64,000 nucleotides of DNA from the NCBI RefSeq assembly GCF_042453785.1, contig NC_091667.1:34650001-34714000 (forward strand), in the 5' to 3' direction. Under the pieces are notes generated by a model. It saw only the letters and a program-made list of their open reading frames with translations, was not told where the DNA came from and did not search any database. The stretch's first letter is position 1; every line of letters starts with the position of its first letter. Shown piece after piece: positions 1 to 10,511 of this stretch. Source of the DNA: Malus domestica. Taxonomy: Eukaryota > Streptophyta > Magnoliopsida > Rosales > Rosaceae. The position numbers and the translations under genes are program-made.

Positions 1-1391
1 ATCTAGCTTGGGTTAATGCAATGAGAATCTTGAAAATAGAGGATATGCTAGTCTACTAGAGGAAGAAGTAGAAACCCAGCAAAATATATAGGCTATCTAG
101 CAGACATTATACCTTCCACTCATGTGACACCAGAGACCCAAGACCTTACCTTAATTATTATATATTTAGACTAAAAAATTCACCATTCACACTATGAGCA
201 CCCCTAACAAAAAAAGAAGGATCTGGATTGTCTGGCCTCTCCCATCTCATACCGTTCACATCCCCTCCTATTTCTGTAGTCACGGTTAAGCTATATTAAC
301 ATTTTATATTGATTTTTTTTATAGAAATAATAAGACAAAAAACAATAGGAATATAAAATGTTGACGTGGCTTAACCGTAATCTCAGAAATAGGAGAGGAT
401 GAGATGGGAATGGCAGACAATCTAAGTCCAAAAAGAAAACCTTCATGTCCAATTGGCCGTATACAATTTAAAAAATAGCCCATGGGACCACGGCTGGGAA
501 TGGAATAAAATGCAGTAAAGTCGAGCTCAGTTTTTATCGAATACAAACGTATGTGACTTCATAGTCACGTAATGCGATAAATAAATTTTTAGAAAGGTTT
601 AAAAAAAAATTATGCGACGTAGAAGGAATCTTGGGTGCGGACAATAGCCATTCACAAAATGAGTGAAAATGCCATGCATTAAGGTCGATACAGTAAGGAG
701 GTGCCAAAAATTTGTATTCTCCATGGTTGGAGTCAATGGCGGTACTACAAGGGGTCAAATTGGGTCATCAGGTGACTCGTGAACACAGGAAAGATGACGG
801 GTGAGCACCTCCGACGAACTTGTGGTCGTCTGTATTGATAACGAATCTATAATACAATATTTTCAAAATATGAAAGATGCCGTGAACAATTATAGCTTTT
901 AATATTACTTTTGCCTTGAATCATGAATGAATATACTACCGTTTAATTCTTTATTGTTATTTTCGTTTAAATTTTATTCAATTATGTTTAGATCATGATC
1001 CTATAAAGTTCTAGATCCGTCACTGGTTGGGAGTGATATGCTGTATCAAACCAAAGTCCCAAGTCAAGTCTTTTTCTACAGTTTCTCACCGGACATGATC
1101 TGAAAAACGCGTAGGATCGTACAAATAAAGGAAAGGTCGCTATGGTGGAGATGTGGAAGGCCTACCAACGACGACGACCCCACAAGAAATTGGAATCCTA
1201 CAAAAAAATTGCTCACGCAAATGCCAAACGGTTCCTTCTTGGAAATTGGATACCAACTCTATGATTGCAAAATACTTTTCAAAAACCCGAACCACTTGTC
1301 AAAAAGTGTAAGAAGCCACTAGGGTGCCGTTTCAGTGGGAGATCCGATCACTGATGATGTAACAAGTTTCATAAGCTTTAATTAGTAATCC
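1..1391. other. Intergenic DNA, no gene seen
   Basis: Apart from the MITE at 219-429, this interval is AT-rich non-coding sequence. The short open frames in it have no recognisable family features and no supporting splice or promoter context. Confidence 0.6.
219..429. mobile_element. Mutator-like MITE, copy 1
   Basis: This is a short non-coding palindromic element. Its ends pair as inverted repeats (GGATCTGGATTGTCTGG at the left, ACAATCTAAGTCC at the right). The inner arms also pair: a cacggttaagc-type arm on the left and a ggcttaaccg arm on the right. Near-identical copies lie at 4488-4646, 6525-6691 and 13007-13213. A-rich flanks (AAAAAGAA on both sides) fit an 8-9 bp target duplication. 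Assignment to Mutator-like elements rests on the clean 9-bp duplications of the other copies. Confidence 0.7.
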
Positions 1392-2039
1392 TAGGGCTGG
1401 AAAAAAATCCCAAAAATCTCAAACTAAATCGAAAAATTCCCAAAACCAAACCGAAAAAATCCCAAACCGAAATTCCCAAAAATTTCGGTACCCAATACCG
1501 AACCGATCCCGAAATTTCGGTACGGGAATCCGTCTCAAGTTTTTGGGATTTCGGTATTCCCAAACCGAACCGAAAAAAATATATATATATTATTTAATTT
1601 TTAAATATATATTTAGATCGACAGAGTCCATAGAAAATGAAGGCTTCAATGGTTGCACATATTTATGTATGAATGATTTAAATCGACAGAGTCTTGCAAT
1701 TGTAGCATCTACATTTGAATCCAGATTGGCAGTCTTGCAATTGTAGCATCTACATTTAAATTGACATAGTCTTGCAATTGGCCCATATTGCAACGGGTTT
1801 CTTAGCAGATTGCAGCCCAAAAGTGTTAAAAGGTTCAATTTTAGCCCAAAAACATAATATTTTAGTCCAAAAGCCCAAAATCATTTCGGGATTCCCGATT
1901 TGTCCCGATATCCCGAAACTATTTCGGGATTCTCGAAAATTTGGTTTGGGATCGGTATTGAAATTGGGATTTCCGAAATTTTTGGTTTGGGAATCGGGAC
2001 AAGGGTTTCGGTATGGGATCCCATACCGAACCACCCCTA
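1392..2039. mobile_element. hAT-type MITE with 8-bp target duplication
   Basis: The terminal inverted repeat is TAGGGCTGG at the left and CCACCCCTA at the right. The element is flanked by perfect 8-bp direct repeats AGTAATCC (1384-1391 and 2040-2047), the size made by hAT transposases. Both halves are made of repeated, mutually inverted 'ccgaaatttcggta'-like units, so the whole element can fold on itself. The centre (about 1680-1790) holds a short direct repeat built on 'cagtcttgcaattgtagc'. No transposase is present, so the element is non-autonomous. Confidence 0.85.
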
Positions 2040-2540
2040 AGTAATCCGAATCTTTTCAAAGTAGGGATCTCTGATTTCCAATTTTGTTTTAAATGCGGAT
2101 TAGTTGTAGAGTTTGCATCACATTAGATTTTAACGATTCGAATGATTTATTTTTTAAGTTATACCTCATAAATCTTTCTTGCAAAATATTAGTTAAATCG
2201 AAAATATTTAAGATATCTAATTGAGTTCTAGGAAATTGACGGACAATAGGTTCTAAGAAACTAGTGCAATTTTATCGTGATAATTAAATAGATAAATAAT
2301 TTCGAATTGAATTGAATTTTTGCAAAAATGATTTATGAATCGATGCTTATAAAATAAACTTTTCGGAATGTTGAAATTTGATGTGAAATGGATCACACGA
2401 CTAATCCACATTTGAAAAAAAAAAGGTAAATCCCTTCTCTTCAAGGTCTGAATTAATACTATTAGATATCTTGATGATGCAAAATACAAATTGAAAGTTA
2501 ATTAAATTTCTCTTGCAGCCAAAAATAGCACATGATTTTG

Positions 2541-2668
2541 TTGACCGTAGACTGCGGTTCTGCTAATCTTGCGTCTTGACTATAACGTCTAGACGGGTTG
2601 ACTCAGCTCCTTCCTTCGTAACTTCCTTCTTTCTCTTTCCTTCCCTCCTCAGTTCTTCAGTATAAATT
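2541..2668 (+). promoter_or_regulatory. HIPP promoter: TATA box and three W-box cores
   Basis: A TATA box (TATAAATT, 2661-2668) lies 129 bases upstream of the HIPP start codon. Three TTGAC[C/T] W-box cores lie just upstream, at 2541-2546, 2576-2581 and 2598-2603. Clustered W-boxes are known WRKY binding sites in defence-induced promoters. That this gene is WRKY-controlled is inference. Confidence 0.5.
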
Positions 2669-2796
2669 ACAGTCCCAGGACTCTTCACTTCACCAACACT
2701 CTCTTTTTATTTTCTTAATCTCTTGGATTCTGCTGAAATATTTGAAGCCTTTTATTCAACTTCTTGCTCTCAGATCTCTCAAGCTCCACAGATAAA

Positions 2797-3561
2797 ATGA
2801 AGGTAATTGGGTTTTTACTTTGCTGCAAAGCTAGTTCTTTTTGCAGACAACTTTTTTAGGTGATTCTTTTTACATAAAAGATATGCATGCATGACTGATG
2901 CTGCTACTTTTGATCTTTGCTTTATTTTTTCTGACTATAATTTGGTGCGAGTCTCAACTATACTATTTTGTTTCATGACAGAAAGTAGTGTTGAAATTGG
3001 AAGTATACAACGAGAAGTCTAAGAAGAAAGCCATGAAGGCCGTGTCGGGGCTTGAAGGTACTAAATCCATGGCCATATTACTCTCTTGTTCAACATTTTA
3101 CTCCGATTTCAATAGTTTTTCGAATTAGCAGACTTATGCGTAGCCAAGTTAGTTACAGCAGTTTGCTAGTCTCTCAAGTTCGAATCCACATCTATTGAGT
3201 GACGAACTTATTTAATTTTATTTGTTAATGGAATTCTCTTTTTGCAGGGCTTGATTCAATTTCCATGGATATGAAGGACAAGAAGTTGACGGTCACAGGG
3301 GACATAGATCCGGTGGAGTTGGTGGCAAGATTAAGGAAGCTTTACCATACTGAGATACTCTCAGTCGGACCGGCAAAGGAGGAGAAGAAGAAGGAGGAGC
3401 CAAAGAAGGAGGAGCCAAAGAAGGAGCAGCCGAAGAAGAAAGATCCAAAGGACGAATTGGCTGAGATTATGAGGGCCTACCAAGCTCAGTATCCTCCAAT
3501 GCCTACATATTACTGCGTAAGAAGTGCAGAAGAGGATCCCAATTCTTGTGTCATTTGCTGA
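2797..3561 (+). CDS. Heavy-metal-associated isoprenylated plant protein (HIPP-like), metal site lost
   Basis: The gene has three coding exons: 2797-2802, 2982-3057 and 3248-3561, all with GT/AG borders. The product is about 131 residues. An HMA (ferredoxin-like) fold covers roughly residues 1-70, with the pattern KKVVLKLEV...[11 protein letters not shown]...KKLTVTGD...[10 protein letters not shown] Lys/Glu/Pro-rich linker follows, with repeated KKEEP units, and the protein ends in CVIC, a CaaX box for farnesylation. The loop that normally carries M-x-C-x-x-C reads VYNEKSKKK, so the two metal-binding cysteines are missing. Such CaaX proteins act at membranes or in the nucleus, and cysteine-less members may work as protein-binding rather than metal-binding modules. 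The tiny first exon (two codons) is typical of this family. It corresponds to the At5g52760-52770 group in Arabidopsis and has W-boxes upstream. Confidence 0.85.
3145..3225 (+). repeat. Possible tRNA-derived SINE fragment in HIPP intron 2
   Basis: The stretch contains GTTCGAATCC, which fits a Pol III B box, preceded at about the expected distance by an A-box-like tract (agttagttacagcagt). It is short and has no clear tail, so it may be a decayed SINE or chance. Confidence 0.25.
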
Positions 3562-3739
3562 ATGGTTGGTAAAATTTTATTGACATGCATGGTGTTTTTC
3601 AAGAGGAGAAATCAGATGTACAGTACTACAGCGGGTAAAATTCGATAGAGTAATATGTGGTTGGTGTTGGTTTTCTATGATCGAGAAGTCTCTGGTATTT
3701 TTGATGTACTATTTTGTATTTTTCTTTTGGTGTGGCCGC

Positions 3740-3838
3740 CAGACTTGTCGTCAGAAAAACTGAAATGTCTTTATGAGTCTTCTCAACTTCTGAAAGAAAT
3801 GAATAACCGTGATTTGCCACCAGTTGTCTCCCTTTAAA
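3740..3838 (+). repeat. SINE-like 3' fragment downstream of HIPP
   Basis: The motif 'aatgaataaccgtgatttgccaccagttgtctcc' (in short pieces: aatgaataaccg, gccaccagttgtc) followed by an A-run recurs at about 5005-5080 and 55065-55105. The copy near 55 kb also has a clear B box, so these look like copies of one SINE family, this one 5'-truncated. Confidence 0.4.
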
Positions 3839-4487
3839 AAAAATGAAAATTAGTAATATTTAAGTGAAAAGTGATTTTCTCACATTTTTTTTTCTGTTAG
3901 TGTAAAATTTTCTGCTGATCGCTTGTTGATTAGGTGCTTCTTTTTTAGTGCACTATTATCTGCTAATCACTTGTTGATTTTGAGAATGCAAAGTTGAGAT
4001 TAATGATTGATACTAAATGTCAACGTTGAGGTTTACATCATGCCACAATCTTTGTAATCGTCATCCACCAAAAAGTTAACGGGCAATATTACGTGTGTGA
4101 TTGCGCGATTGCGAGACGACAATACTTATTCCATATTTGATCACAAATTTGAAAACCTTGTATCATTTTTGATAGATCTCAATGACTCTATCTTTTTAAG
4201 GGTATTTTTATCAATCTAACCCCTTAACTTAATAAGAAAATTGACAAATTTTTACACAGAATTATCAAAATAATTTCCGATGGATAAACTCATGAATTAG
4301 TTTTATTGAAATGATAAAAATGAATGTGAAAAATTATATTAATCACAGTAACAATTTTTATCTAAAAAGCCTGGTTAATTAAATCAAATGCGACGAAGAC
4401 TTCCCTGTGTGCAAACAAAATACAGATGCAAAATGTCTCAATCGGCACGGAAGATTAGGATTCTGTATGATGTAATGATATAAGTAG

Positions 4488-4646
4488 GGACAAGGATTGT
4501 ATTTCCGTGCTCTCCTGTTTTGTGTGATCACAGTTAAATCATGTTAATATTTTATATTACAATTCATTTTTGTCTTATTATCTTTATAAAAAAATAATAT
4601 AAAATGTTAACATAACTTAACCGTGATCACAAGACAATCTTTGTCC
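4488..4646. mobile_element. Mutator-like MITE, copy 2
   Basis: The termini GGACAAGGATTGT and ACAATCTTTGTCC are inverted repeats. Perfect 9-bp direct repeats TATAAGTAG flank the element (4479-4487 and 4647-4655), the duplication size of Mutator-like transposases. The inner arms (gatcacagttaa / ttaaccgtgatc) match copies 1, 3 and 4. The element is 159 bp with no coding capacity. Confidence 0.85.
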
Positions 4647-5071
4647 TATAAGTAGACGTATAACAGTAGGCTTCCTGTTGGTTAGTTAATTATTCTAGTG
4701 ATCTCTCCCCACATCAACATCGAATGGAAAACGTCGCCGTTGGTGGGTAGATGGTTCCATTACGTTGTCATCAATGTCGGTAATAATTAACCATTATTTG
4801 TGCGGTACATATGTGTCGTTACTTAAAATTTCTAACGCAGCTTGGTTAGTGTTTGCAGAGTTTGTTATGTCTAATTAAGTTGTGCATTGATTTGGGGGGT
4901 GATTCAATGGTTAATAACGAATTAGAGGTTCACATTCCACGTAATATATTTTGAATTTAATTCTTGATAATCATGAATGACACAGTAATGATTAGAGGAG
5001 GCTGAAATGTCTTTGTGAGTTTTCTTAACCTCTAAATGAGTGAGCTGCTGTGGTAAAACCACCAACTGCTC

Positions 5072-5240
5072 TTTTTTTTTTTTGAACAAAAGATATTATC
5101 TACACTAAGGGAAGGAGATGAGCTTAGTCTCACAATTGACCAATAATAATGTGGTTCAAATTTGTTTTTTGGCGATAATCGAACCTAAGACTTCTCACTT
5201 GCAAGTAAATAAGAAAATTACTAGACTGTAATACTAAAAG
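5072..5240 (-). repeat. tRNA-derived SINE
   Basis: On the minus strand the element reads from agtattacagtctagtaa through a B box (GGTTCGATTATCGCC) to a 3' end ttagtgtagataatatc and an A-tail, seen as a T-run at 5072-5083 on the plus strand. This architecture (Pol III B box near the 5' end, AT-rich tail) is that of plant SINEs. I believe it is a common Rosaceae family, but that is from memory. Confidence 0.65.
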
Positions 5241-5527
5241 AAAAAAAAAGTTGTGTATTTTGTTTTACTTCTTCTAGCTAGCACATTGAACCACATAAAA
5301 AGAGAATAGAAAACATAATAGTACTTAATTAGAGAAGATAATATGATCACTAAACACTGATTACCACATAACTGTCGTCTAGTTCATTTTAAAATGATTA
5401 ATTAGAAGTTTTTTTTTTATAATTGTTGAGATGACATCAATACATATGTAATACCTCAGATCTAAGCACCTACATGTATTACAACTTGCAGTGACATCTA
5501 CTCATAATTTAATAGTAGGCTTAGCCC

Positions 5528-5830
5528 TGGTTTGGTACTGAGTTGATTATGAAAAAAGTGGCTATCAAAGCTTTTTTTATGTTTGATAAACATTCAGCTT
5601 CAGCTTTTTTTTCACAGTTTTGGGTGAAAAAAAGTAAAAAATACAAAGCTGCAAAACCCAGCTTTGAAAAACCAGTTTTTTTTCACATATGTATTACATA
5701 AAAGTTTATTAAACACTATAATACTGTTTTTTTTTTTCAAAAGTACTTTTACAAAAAAGTTTACCAAACACTCTACTAACGGAAGCAGTTTTTTTTTTCA
5801 AAGCACATCAATGCCCAACCAGTCCTTAGT
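5528..5830. mobile_element. MITE-like palindrome (ends CCTGGTTTGG / CCAACCAG)
   Basis: The left end (ttagccctggtttggtactga) and right end (atgcccaaccagtcctta) are imperfect inverted repeats. The interior has poly-T/poly-A rich arms and repeats of 'accaaacactctaa'-like sequence. The flanks (gtaggctta / gtagctta) could be an imperfect 8-bp target duplication, which would suggest hAT. There is no coding capacity. Confidence 0.5.
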
Positions 5831-6524
5831 AGCTTAAGTTAAATATACCTAGGAACTCTCCAAAAAAAGTTGTAAATTTTTTAAATTAACAAGCGAACAA
5901 TGTTAAAAAAATTATTTTAACTATTTAGTTTAACTTTTTATTTTCAACAACATATTTGAATTCAAACTGGTTGAAGATTCGCACATGACTCTACGCAATT
6001 TCATGATGAGCCAGACTAAGCCCCAAATGAGTAAGGCAACTAGGAAAACTGAAGTCTCAGTTCCTAAGCTCATAGCTCTTGGCCCTGTTTAGCCAATGGA
6101 TACTTGCTGTGTACTTTCTTCGGATGCATCGAACAATATTACTGGTGATTCTTCACTTCTTTCTTCTCTTTGTTCTCTGTTTTTCAAAAAAGGTCCCATC
6201 TTCCTTAAGCTAAGTTACTTTGACCCTTCCTCTCGCTCTCGTACAACCTTACTCTCTGATTGATCAGGTAAACTTAATCTTTCTATTCTTATTAAAAACC
6301 CAACCCAGATTAATCAAATAGGTGGGTTTTCTGTTTTAACAAATTTTGAATATTTTGTTACTAACAATTCAAACTCAACTCACTAAATTTTTAAAACCAT
6401 ATTTGCTCTCTTCTTTTTCTCTTTGATTCACTAGTAAACCATTTAGTTTTGATTCTATAAATTTAAAAAGCAACTTTTCACTTTAATATTATATAAAGTA
6501 TTAAAAATCAACTTTTTCTCTTTG

Positions 6525-6691
6525 ACCCTTCTCATCCCCTATTATATTGTGCGATCACGGTTAAACCACGTTAATATTTTATATTGATTTTTTTTATAGA
6601 AATAATAAGACATGTTGACATGGTGTAACCGTGATCGCATAAATAGCAAAGGATGGGAAGAGTATGATAGGAGGGCAGACAATCTGCCTCC
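6525..6691. mobile_element. Mutator-like MITE, copy 3 (left end worn)
   Basis: The right terminus ACAATCTGCCTCC and the inner arms (gatcacggttaaacc / gtgtaaccgtgatc) match copies 1, 2 and 4. The left terminus is not recognisable, so the boundary is approximate and no target duplication can be shown. Confidence 0.65.
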
Positions 6692-7321
6692 ATTATTGGT
6701 AGAGCAAGTTGATTGAAAGCACTATTCTATAAAAGATGGTGATCGGTGAGTCTGACTATTCTATAAAGAATAAAAGATGGTGACTGGTCAGGTTCTATCA
6801 CATGAAGGTGAGGAGTTTTAAATTTTTTTTAATAACTTGGCTCAAAACGACGTCGTTTGGCCAAGTTATTTAAAAGAAAAATTAGTTTTCTTCTTCTCCT
6901 TCTGTTTTGCACAGCTTGCAGCAACCATGACTGCTGTTCTTCTCCACTACTGCCTAGATTTGGGTGGTCCTTGAAGATCCTCATAGTCATTTATCCAAGC
7001 TTCCGGGTGGTCCTGGAATCACCCTGGTCCCTTAATAGATCCGCCCCTCCACAGCCTTCAATTAAATTGAAGTTAAATGAATAGAAAGAAGAATGTAAAA
7101 ACTGTGCAAACCATCACATACTCACGTTAACATATATACATATGAGAAGTTTAATTTTAGCACAATGCAATGTTAGGGAGATTAAATTTGTAGATAATAC
7201 TTTTGAAAATTAAATGACATGAAAGTTGATGGTTGAATTATTACTTAAACGTTGATTAACATGCTCATTTTTTTTATGACACATCATTTTTTTAGCATTA
7301 AACTTTTTAACATGACTGTCA

Positions 7322-7324
7322 TAT

Positions 7325-7366
<42 letters not shown>
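7322..7366. repeat. (TA)n microsatellite
   Basis: A run of about 20 TA dinucleotides in intergenic DNA, likely length-polymorphic. Confidence 0.9.
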
Positions 7367-7368
<2 letters not shown>

Positions 7369-7585
7369 ACTAAGTTATTTATGTGATAGTACGTGCAAAT
7401 TTATTTTCAAATAATGCATATAAATTTATGGCACATCATTCTAATTTTATAACAAGTGAATCAATAATATCGTGTAATCGACACACTCATAAATTTACGT
7501 TAAGAGAATAAGGGGAAAACAAAAACTAACTAATGGTGCTTGAAGCTATGGTAACCAAAATCTATCAATTTAATTACTTAAACCA

Positions 7586-8080
7586 TCATTTTTTACTGTT
7601 ATTACTCTCGTCTTCCTTTCTCCACATTTCAACCCAATTGCTTTGAGCTTCTTCCAATCCAAGAACTGAACCCTTCTTCTCTGCATCCCAACTTGTAGAC
7701 AATGCCCCATACGCAATCCCAAGGGCCGATGTCCCAAAAGTCAACAAGGTCGTGAAGAATGGTAGCCAAAGCGGCACGTCCCACCAGTGGTTCTCCTTCA
7801 CCGCGTCAAAAATTTTCAAAAACGCAAAGCCCGTGGCCAAAGGCAGCCCCACGGCGGCGATAATTCTCACTAGCATTCTCTCGAAAACGACCTGCGGAAC
7901 TTCCTCGTCGCCATCGTTGTTATCATTTTTGTCGGAGTTTTTGCTTGTCGGCGTTTCTTTTGTGGTGGCTGGTTGCACACTGCCAAAGCCTTTTGCATTT
8001 GCATGTGTTTTGTACGTACTTCTTTTAGGGTGGTGTTTGGACCCGATTTTTGCGTTAAATTTTTTTGGCAAGGCAGACAA
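7586..8080 (-). CDS. PAM68L: PAM68-like chloroplast membrane protein (PAM68L), 3' part of an interrupted gene
   Basis: The open frame codes for 164 residues. An acidic stretch (DGDEE, about 55-60) leads into the family core VPQVVFERML (61-70), a first membrane span (about 71-91), a WDVPLWLPF loop, a second span (about 103-126) and the C-terminal signature STSWDAEKKGSVLGLEEA...NWVEMW (129-153). PAM68-family (DUF3464) proteins are thylakoid assembly factors; PAM68L (At5g52780) is known for NDH complex assembly, and PAM68 itself for photosystem II. This sequence looks closer to PAM68L. Only codons from about residue 16 on are host sequence (7586-8033); the first 15 codons read into LTR sequence. 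The true N-terminus, with a transit-peptide look, is at 10400-10511. The gene is therefore split by the element at 8034-10399 and is probably not expressed as a normal plastid protein, unless the insert is spliced out. Confidence 0.85.
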   Translation of the reverse strand: MSALPKKFNAKIGSKHHPKRSTYKTHANAKGFGSVQPATTKETPTSKNSDKNDNNDGDEEVPQVVFERMLVRIIAAVGLPLATGFAFLKIFDAVKENHWWDVPLWLPFFTTLLTFGTSALGIAYGALSTSWDAEKKGSVLGLEEAQSNWVEMWRKEDESNNSKK

Positions 8081-8584
8081 GTAGGATCATGCTGATCGAG
8101 CAGATTTGACTACTGCGAAAACATTATATGCTGCAAGCATTTTGGCGTGCAGTGTGCAGTCGGCGTCAGGCCAATGCATGTGATTATGCATAAGAATTCG
8201 GCCAAGAACCATTAGGCCGAAGTCGAAGGTAGAAAAGTCGAGGAAAGTGGGTTGAAAATTAAGATCAATAAATACCTTTAACCCTCAAGTTATGGTTCGG
8301 TCGCCATTTGGTTTACCTTTAATCGACCTTTCGATGTAAGAGTAGGTGACTTTTCTCATCTGGCCGAGAAAAGTGGATTGAAACCACTTTCCCTGACAAG
8401 ATTCCACCCTCCCTTTATTTTACAATAGTTGAATCGTGGGCAGTGGTTTGGTGAAGCAGAAAAGATTTGATGTGACTCAAACATGGTACTATCGTGACCC
8501 ATATATATATATGTATAAAGGCATGCCGACGTCATAGACTTTCCTCGGCCACTTTACAAAACTGCATATATAAGCCTTGGCCAA

Positions 8585-8636
<52 letters not shown>

Positions 8637-10399
8637 CTTGGACGTGAAGTTTTGAGTTTTTTGAGGAACTAAGCGGTCGAGGGATTAGATGGTAAACATG
8701 TGGATGTGACTACGAAAAAGTGCCAGTCAACAGAGTATTATCTCAGCGCCATGATGTTCACTGTTGCTGTATTCTTTCTGCTTGCCTTCGTTCTGAGCTT
8801 CTCGACCTCGGCTTAGTGTATATATATCTAGGCAGGACGAGTTGCCAAGAAAAATTCTTCTCGACCCTCTGGTAAAATTGCCGAGCCTGGTATGGAGTTG
8901 TAGTAGTCGAAGGAGGCCGCAACGTTGGCAGAACATACATGTTATTATCGAGGAACAAAGTTTTTTTCGGTGATACGAACAATTAATTTCCTTAACCTTT
9001 CGGCTTACGAGCCGAAGTTCAAGGAAACTGGGGGGGGGGGGCAATGTTTGGACCCGATTTTATACCATCGGCCCAAGCGATCGAGGCCGTTGGGTAAGCA
9101 TGGTTCTTAATCGTCGGATAAAAAGTTAAGATAATTTGCTATTGTTAAGAGATAATATTATGGTTCTTAATCATAATAATTATCTTTTAATAAATTATCT
9201 TAATTTTCTTATACAAGATAAATTATACAAATTCTTGGACTCTTCACATGGCCTAACATGGATCTGCAAGCCGAAGATAATGGTGAATAGGAAATCCAAT
9301 AAGGTTAGGTGATGGATGTCAGCTTGGTATCTAGTTGGCTGCATGGGGTCTATGGTTGAATGGACTCGCGTACAAAGCCATGTGGAACAATGGAAAAGAT
9401 TTTACATGTGGTGGTGATAAGGTGGCAATACAATTGATCAGAATTGTTAGGATACGTGGTCTCCATGTATGCATGGGTAACTTGCAAATGGGATGAATTT
9501 GAATTGCAATTGGATAGGCATCTGCAATGTGTGGGGGATACGGATTCTTGAGAGAAGTAAGGTGATTATTTTGGGAAGTGAACTATCTTTCCAATTAATT
9601 ATCTTTCCAATTAATATGTTAAGATAATGATACAAATTGGAGCACGGCATTGACACTTTGACTAAGGCGAAGTGATATTATCAAAGGGTTTTTATCACAA
9701 TATCCGGATGTAGAAGAGTTAGAGTGGAACTGGGAAAATCTATTTCGGCGACTGAGCATTAAGAACTTTATAAATACAAGGCTTCGAACGCTGAGAAAAG
9801 ACCTCCAATGCAACACACAAAACTGTCATGCGCAAACCCTCTCAACAACTTTGAGATTTTTATTTTCTTTTTTCGCTGACACATCTTCCGTTGGCATCAA
9901 CAGCACTGTGGAAGCAACCGGTGATATCTTAAGTCGGCATAGATAGCTCTGTCACCGTAGAATCAATCGGTCTCACAGTATCTTCCGTTGGCATCAACAG
10001 CACTGCGGCGAGAACGGTTGATTACCTATCCAAGTCTCGGTCGAGAAGGGTTTCTGAATCCTTATTGGTCGAGGTCATCTCATCAGCCTTCTCGGCAAAG
10101 TGAGGTGTTACAAGTTATTACATTCGGCACATTGAAAGCCGAATTTGATATTGAACTTCGTAAGAATAGTAACCTTGTCTTCAGGTTCGAGAGCTCAAGA
10201 GGCCGAGACGTGTTCCTTTCTCGGCCGCAATCGCAAGACGTAGAAGTCAGCCGCGCACCCAACGCAACATCAACAAATTTACTCCTCGGCCGAGCTCGGC
10301 CGACGAGTTGGCACGCCCCGCAATCACCGAAGAACGTAGTTAGCTTATAGATTACTCGGTCTGCACGCCACGTAGGCTTTGTAGTTTCTAGGGTCAACA
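8034..10399 (+). mobile_element. LTR-retrotransposon fossil inside the PAM68-like gene
   Basis: The left end starts TGTTTGGACCCGATTTT, and the same 17 bases recur at 9045 directly after a G-rich polypurine tract (about 9027-9044), where the right LTR begins. The element ends in ...GGTCAACA. Five-base flanks (GGTGG at 8029-8033, TGTGG at 10400-10404) fit an LTR-element target duplication with one mismatch. The interior (about 1 kb) shows no gag or pol, is rich in TCGGCC-like motifs and holds a (TA)n tract at 8590-8632. The element is broken and much reduced, with the left LTR present only in small part. Superfamily is uncertain (Ty3-like is a guess). Confidence 0.75.
9045..10399 (+). repeat. 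Right LTR (about 1.36 kb)
   Basis: The LTR begins TGTTTGG straight after a polypurine tract and ends CAACA at the border with the PAM68-like gene. Inside it a 'cttccgttggcatcaacagcactg' unit is repeated at about 9885 and 9980 (quoted in short form: ttggcatcaacagcact). The open frames it contains (for example 9988-10350) look like LTR sequence and have no family match that I can see. Confidence 0.7.
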
Positions 10400-10511
10400 T
10401 GTGGCTTTGGTTCTGCAAGGTTTTGGGGTGGAAGGTTAGGGTTTTGGGCTTCCATGGCGACGAGCTTGAAGGAGAGAGAGATGGTTGGGAGGAAAAAATC
10501 AGAGTTTTCAT
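10400..10511 (-). pseudogene. PAM68L: Displaced transit-peptide end of the PAM68-like gene
   Basis: From an ATG at 10511 the minus strand reads 37 residues rich in Ser, Thr, Pro and Lys (MKTLIFSSQPSLSP...TLQNQSH), a typical chloroplast transit peptide. At 10400 host sequence stops at the LTR border. Counting one copy of the target duplication, His37 here is followed in frame by Pro18 of the reading frame at 7586-8080, giving a host protein of about 184 residues before insertion, close to the size of Arabidopsis PAM68L as I recall it. This in-frame fit at both borders is the main evidence that the two fragments were one exon. Confidence 0.8.

Larger units (their letters stand above)
3840..7580. 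other. Gene-free interval with MITE and SINE copies
   Basis: No gene was recognised in this interval. It holds two Mutator-like MITEs (4488-4646 and 6525-6691), a minus-strand SINE (5072-5240), a MITE-like palindrome (about 5528-5830) and a (TA)n tract (7322-7366). A 75-codon open frame at 6857-7084 has no family features and is not called. Confidence 0.6.

Noticed and set aside
6857-7084. 75-codon frame with a hydrophobic stretch
   Set aside because: No family features, no supporting context; likely chance in spacer DNA.
8727-9110. Short overlapping frames on both strands
   Set aside because: They lie within the LTR-element interior and right LTR and show no known domain.
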